This document shows positions 61,101-64,000 of a stretch of DNA of 64,000 nt, piece after piece. Position 1 is the stretch's first letter; each line of letters starts with the position of its first letter. The position numbers and the translations under genes are program-made. The notes below the pieces were generated by a model, which saw nothing but the letters and a program-made list of their open reading frames with translations, was not told the DNA's origin and did no database searches. The DNA comes from Aeromicrobium sp. (GTDB lineage Bacteria; Actinomycetota; Coriobacteriia; Anaerosomatales; Anaerosomataceae). The stretch lies in assembly GCA_015351705.1 (NCBI GenBank), contig JADIIM010000037.1, positions 62,001-126,000 of the forward strand. Direction: 5' to 3'.

Positions 61101-64000
61101 TTGTACCTGAAGTCGCTCACCTTGAAGGGGTTCAAGTCGTTCGCTGACCGCTCCCGGCTGACCCTCGAGCCCGGTGTGACCGTCGTCGTCGGACCGAACG
61201 GCTCCGGCAAGTCCAACATATCCGACGCTGTGCTGTGGGTGCTCGGCGAGCAGTCCGCCAAAGCGCTGCGCGGCAATGCGATGGAAGACGTCATCTTCGC
61301 CGGCTCCTCGGCGCGACAGGCCGTCGGTGTCGCTGAGGTCGACCTGGTCCTCGACAATCGCGACGGCCAGCTGCCGCTCGAGTTCTCCGAGGTGACGATC
61401 ACCCGCCGGATGTTCAGGAGCGGCGAGAGCGAGTACCTGATCAACCAGTCGCCGTCGCGGCTCATGGACGTCCAGGAGCTGCTGCACGACACGGGCCTCG
61501 GGCGTGACACCCACTCGATCATCAGCCAGGGTCGCATCGACGAGATCCTCAACTCGAAGCCGGAGGACCGGCGCGCGCTCATCGAAGAGGCGGCCGGCGT
61601 CCTCAAACACAAGAAGCGCAAGGACCGCGCCATCCGTAAGCTCACCGCGATGGACGTCCATGTGGAGCGCATCCGAGATGTGCTCGGCGAGATCGACCGT
61701 CAGCTGCGCCCGCTCCAGCGCCAGGCCGACAAGGCGGCCGAGTACCGCACGATCACCGCTGAGTTGCGTGAGCTTGAGGTCGCGCTGGCCGTCGCCGACC
61801 TGCGGACGCTCCAGGAGTCGTGGGACGTGCTCGAGAAGCAGGAACGTGAGCACGACGCGGGTGTCGAGCTGGCACGCTACCGGCTCACCGAGAAGCAGCG
61901 CGAACTGCAGACGTTCCAGTCCCTCCTCGAGGAGAAGGGGCTGTTCGTCGGCGACCTCTCGGAACAGCGACGCCGTCTCCAGTCCGTCCTCGAACGGGCG
62001 AACTCCGGACTGCTGCTGCTCGAGGAGAAGGGCAAGAACCTCATCGAGCGGCTCTCCGAGCTCAGGCAGAAGGTTCACCAGAGCGGCATGCGTTTCGAGT
62101 CCCGCACCGCCGAGCTCGAGCAGATCGCCGAGGAGCGCGCGATCACCGACGCGAAGATCCAGACGCTGTACGCACAACTGCGCGAGCTCCAGCGCGAGGC
62201 GGAGAGCGTCAAGAAGCAGCGCCTCGCGGCCGACGAGTTGCTCGCCGAGGTCATGACCCAGGCGCGCCGCACGCGCAAGGACGTCGACGACGCACGGATC
62301 GGCCTCTCCGAGATCGACCATGCCCTCGCCGGCTTCTCGCTCGAGTCCGAGATGCTCTCGGAGCGGGCCCAGGCCGTCCGCGACGGGCGCACCGCTCTCA
62401 TGCAGACGCTCTCGTCACGCCGGAACCGTCTCGAGCACCTCGCGGCCCGGATCGATCACACGCGCAAAGAGGTGTCGCTCGCGTCCTCGGACGTGGACAA
62501 GCGCGTGCGCCTGACCGAGTCACGCAGTGCCGCACTCGACACGCTCCGCGCTGAGCTCACGGACGTCCGCGCCGAGATCCGTGCGCTCGAAGAGGTCGAC
62601 CGCGCGTTCGAGGCAGCATCGCCGGCGCTCGCCGCGATGCTCGCCCGCGACGCCGAGCTTCCTGACGTCATCGGCCCCGTGACCGACCACATCACCGTGC
62701 CTGCTGCGTACGAACGTGTCGTCGAGCGCATCCTCGGCGCCGATGTCTTCTGCATCCTCGTCAAACACCGGAGCGCCCTCGCACCCACCGTCGAGGTCCT
62801 TGAGCGGCAGGGTGCACACGACTTCTCGCTGCTGCCGATCGACGGCGCGACACGATCGGGCGGCCTTCCGCCGGACGGTCCCGGTGTCCGGCTCGTCGAT
62901 GTCATCGAGTGTGGACCGGATGTCCGCGCCGCCCTGGAGGCGGTTGTCGGGGACGTACGGATCGTTGACACCCTTGACCAGGCGCTCTCCGATGAGCCCT
63001 CGCCGTGGCGGCTGGCCACGGCCGCCGGGCACACGGTCTGGCCAACAGGCAAGGTCCGTGTCGGGCCGTCGCTCGACGACGACGCGGGCGTCCTCGGCCG
63101 TCGTCGTGCTCTCGGCGATCTCCAGGAGCGCGCCTCGGCGCTCCTGGCCCAGGTCGGCCAGTCCGAGGCCGAACTGGTGGAGGCACGTGAGGCCCTCGCC
63201 GCCGCCCAACAGGACGCGCTCGAGCTCGGCCAGACCCTTGCCGCCCTCACCGGTGAGGAGGCGTCTCTGAGGGAAGATGTCGGCCGTCTCGAGCAGTCCA
63301 TCACCGAGAGCGATACCGAGGCCGCCTCCATCGACCTTCGCCTGAGGCAGATCGAAGAGAAGACGATGAAGGACCGTCCCCAGCAGCGGCAGCTCGCCGA
63401 CCGCATCGCCGAGGGACTCGCCCGCATCGAGCAACTTGAGGACGACACCATCGCGCGGCGCGAGGAGCGCGAGACGCGCTTCCGTGAGGAGACCGAGGTC
63501 GCCAACCGCCTTGCAGCGTGCCAGGTGGAGATCGCTGCGGTGTCCGAGCGCGAGGTCCACCTGAAGCGGCGCTACGCATCGCTGACGTCCGAGACGAAGG
63601 AGCTCGGCGTCACGGTGGAGCAGTCGAAGACGACCGAGGCCTCCCTTGAGGCCCTCCTGGAGCGCATCCAGCCCCTCCACGAGTTGTGGACGGTGCTTCT
63701 CGAGCGGGCCGAGCACTGGGCGGACAAGCTGCGGGACCGCGCCCGGTTCGAGCAGGCCGACTCCGAGTCGCTGCGGCAGACCATCCACGATGGACAGGAC
63801 GCCGTCGCAGTCGCTCAGGCCGCGGTGGACGAGGCGCTCGAGGCGGTCAACGCCATCCGCGTCGAGAAGGCGGCGCTCGAGGTCCAGGTCACCGCCGCGG
63901 TCAGGCGGATCGTCGACGACCTCGGCATGCCCGTGGAGCGCGCACTCGACCAGCCCGCTATCGAGGACCGCCAGTCAGCGGCCATCCGCGCCGACCGCCT
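61101..64000 (+). CDS. smc: Chromosome segregation protein SMC (cut by window end)
   Basis: Condensin ATPase; about 966 residues are inside the window and the frame is open to the last base. N-terminal ATPase head with Walker A GPNGSGKSN (31-39), first coiled coil from about 165 to 500, hinge about 505-660 (LPDVIGPVTDHITVPAAYE to VRVGPSLDDD), second coiled coil after 670. The C-terminal head (signature and Walker B) is beyond the window. The start is TTG at 61101 (family start YLKSLTLKGFKSFAD), with AAAAGGG upstream; no ATG or GTG fits. Confidence 0.95.
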   Translation, partial: MYLKSLTLKGFKSFADRSRLTLEPGVTVVVGPNGSGKSNISDAVLWVLGEQSAKALRGNAMEDVIFAGSSARQAVGVAEVDLVLDNRDGQLPLEFSEVTITRRMFRSGESEYLINQSPSRLMDVQELLHDTGLGRDTHSIISQGRIDEILNSKPEDRRALIEEAAGVLKHKKRKDRAIRKLTAMDVHVERIRDVLGEIDRQLRPLQRQADKAAEYRTITAELRELEVALAVADLRTLQESWDVLEKQEREHDAGVELARYRLTEKQRELQTFQSLLEEKGLFVGDLSEQRRRLQSVLERANSGLLLLEEKGKNLIERLSELRQKVHQSGMRFESRTAELEQIAEERAITDAKIQTLYAQLRELQREAESVKKQRLAADELLAEVMTQARRTRKDVDDARIGLSEIDHALAGFSLESEMLSERAQAVRDGRTALMQTLSSRRNRLEHLAARIDHTRKEVSLASSDVDKRVRLTESRSAALDTLRAELTDVRAEIRALEEVDRAFEAASPALAAMLARDAELPDVIGPVTDHITVPAAYERVVERILGADVFCILVKHRSALAPTVEVLERQGAHDFSLLPIDGATRSGGLPPDGPGVRLVDVIECGPDVRAALEAVVGDVRIVDTLDQALSDEPSPWRLATAAGHTVWPTGKVRVGPSLDDDAGVLGRRRALGDLQERASALLAQVGQSEAELVEAREALAAAQQDALELGQTLAALTGEEASLREDVGRLEQSITESDTEAASIDLRLRQIEEKTMKDRPQQRQLADRIAEGLARIEQLEDDTIARREERETRFREETEVANRLAACQVEIAAVSEREVHLKRRYASLTSETKELGVTVEQSKTTEASLEALLERIQPLHELWTVLLERAEHWADKLRDRARFEQADSESLRQTIHDGQDAVAVAQAAVDEALEAVNAIRVEKAALEVQVTAAVRRIVDDLGMPVERALDQPAIEDRQSAAIRADR

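Overview
The window is about 64 kb of GC-rich, gene-dense bacterial chromosome with no phage, insertion sequence, integrase, CRISPR array or rRNA operon that I can recognise. Gene content and order point to a deep-branching, probably anaerobic member of the Actinomycetota. The Coriobacteriia are my best guess; this is inference from gene order and protein resemblance, not a phylogeny. Supporting signs are the coaD / DivIVA-like coiled-coil / DUF177 / rpmF / rnc / smc order shared with mycobacteria, a LexA site of the CGAAC-N4-GTTCG type, FabK-type enoyl reductases, many GTG starts in GTGA/ATGA stop-start overlaps, and several genes that look leaderless.

Layout. 1-4422: rpe, then an FMN riboswitch and a complete riboflavin operon (ribD, ribE, ribBA, ribH). 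4713-8865: an unknown gene, a HisJ-type PHP phosphatase, a Nif3-family protein, a coiled-coil zinc-ribbon protein, RNase HI and QueD. 8866-9382 is an unexplained gap. 9383-12072: a DtxR/IdeR-type regulator with a FeoA-like tail, overlapping feoB. 12175-17368: an SOS mutagenesis locus. A LexA box lies inside the promoter spacer, followed by a small DUF6504-like protein with a possible sliding-clamp motif, dnaE2 and a convergent dinB. 17428-19924: nfo converging on a fused exonuclease/GIY-YIG protein. 20069-23285: an acidic low-complexity protein with a cysteine tail and a magnesium-chelatase-like AAA+/VWA protein. 23305-23647: RNase P RNA on the minus strand. 24445-27918: glnS, tRNA-Glu, tRNA-Gln and gltX, all on the minus strand.

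28391-36437: a PsiE-like membrane protein, a SAM-riboswitch-controlled metK, then priA, def, fmt, rsmB, glpX and an FmdB-type zinc ribbon. 36549-38696: a membrane-anchored PASTA protein carrying what looks like a dead amidase domain, and a secreted M23 peptidase. 38807-40216: a TPP riboswitch, thiT and thiN (thiamine salvage). 40300-42819: a GAF/HD-GYP protein with degenerate motifs, rpmB and an Asp23 protein. 42816-47972: FakA-like and DegV/FakB-like proteins, recG and rsmD. 47982-49794: coaD, a SepIVA-like coiled-coil protein, DUF177 and rpmF. 49857-53017: an ADP-forming acyl-CoA synthetase and a BioD-like/DRTGG protein.

53036-60293 is a nearly complete type II fatty-acid synthesis run: plsX, fabH, fabK, fabD, fabG, acpP, a second fabK-like gene and fabF. 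It is followed by rnc and a truncated smc that runs off the window. Three riboswitches (FMN, SAM, TPP) each head the matching cofactor genes. The most unusual items are the SOS cassette without visible ImuA/ImuB, the PASTA/pseudo-amidase protein, the gltX-tRNA-glnS cluster, the two FabK paralogues in one fab run, and the leaderless-type promoters.
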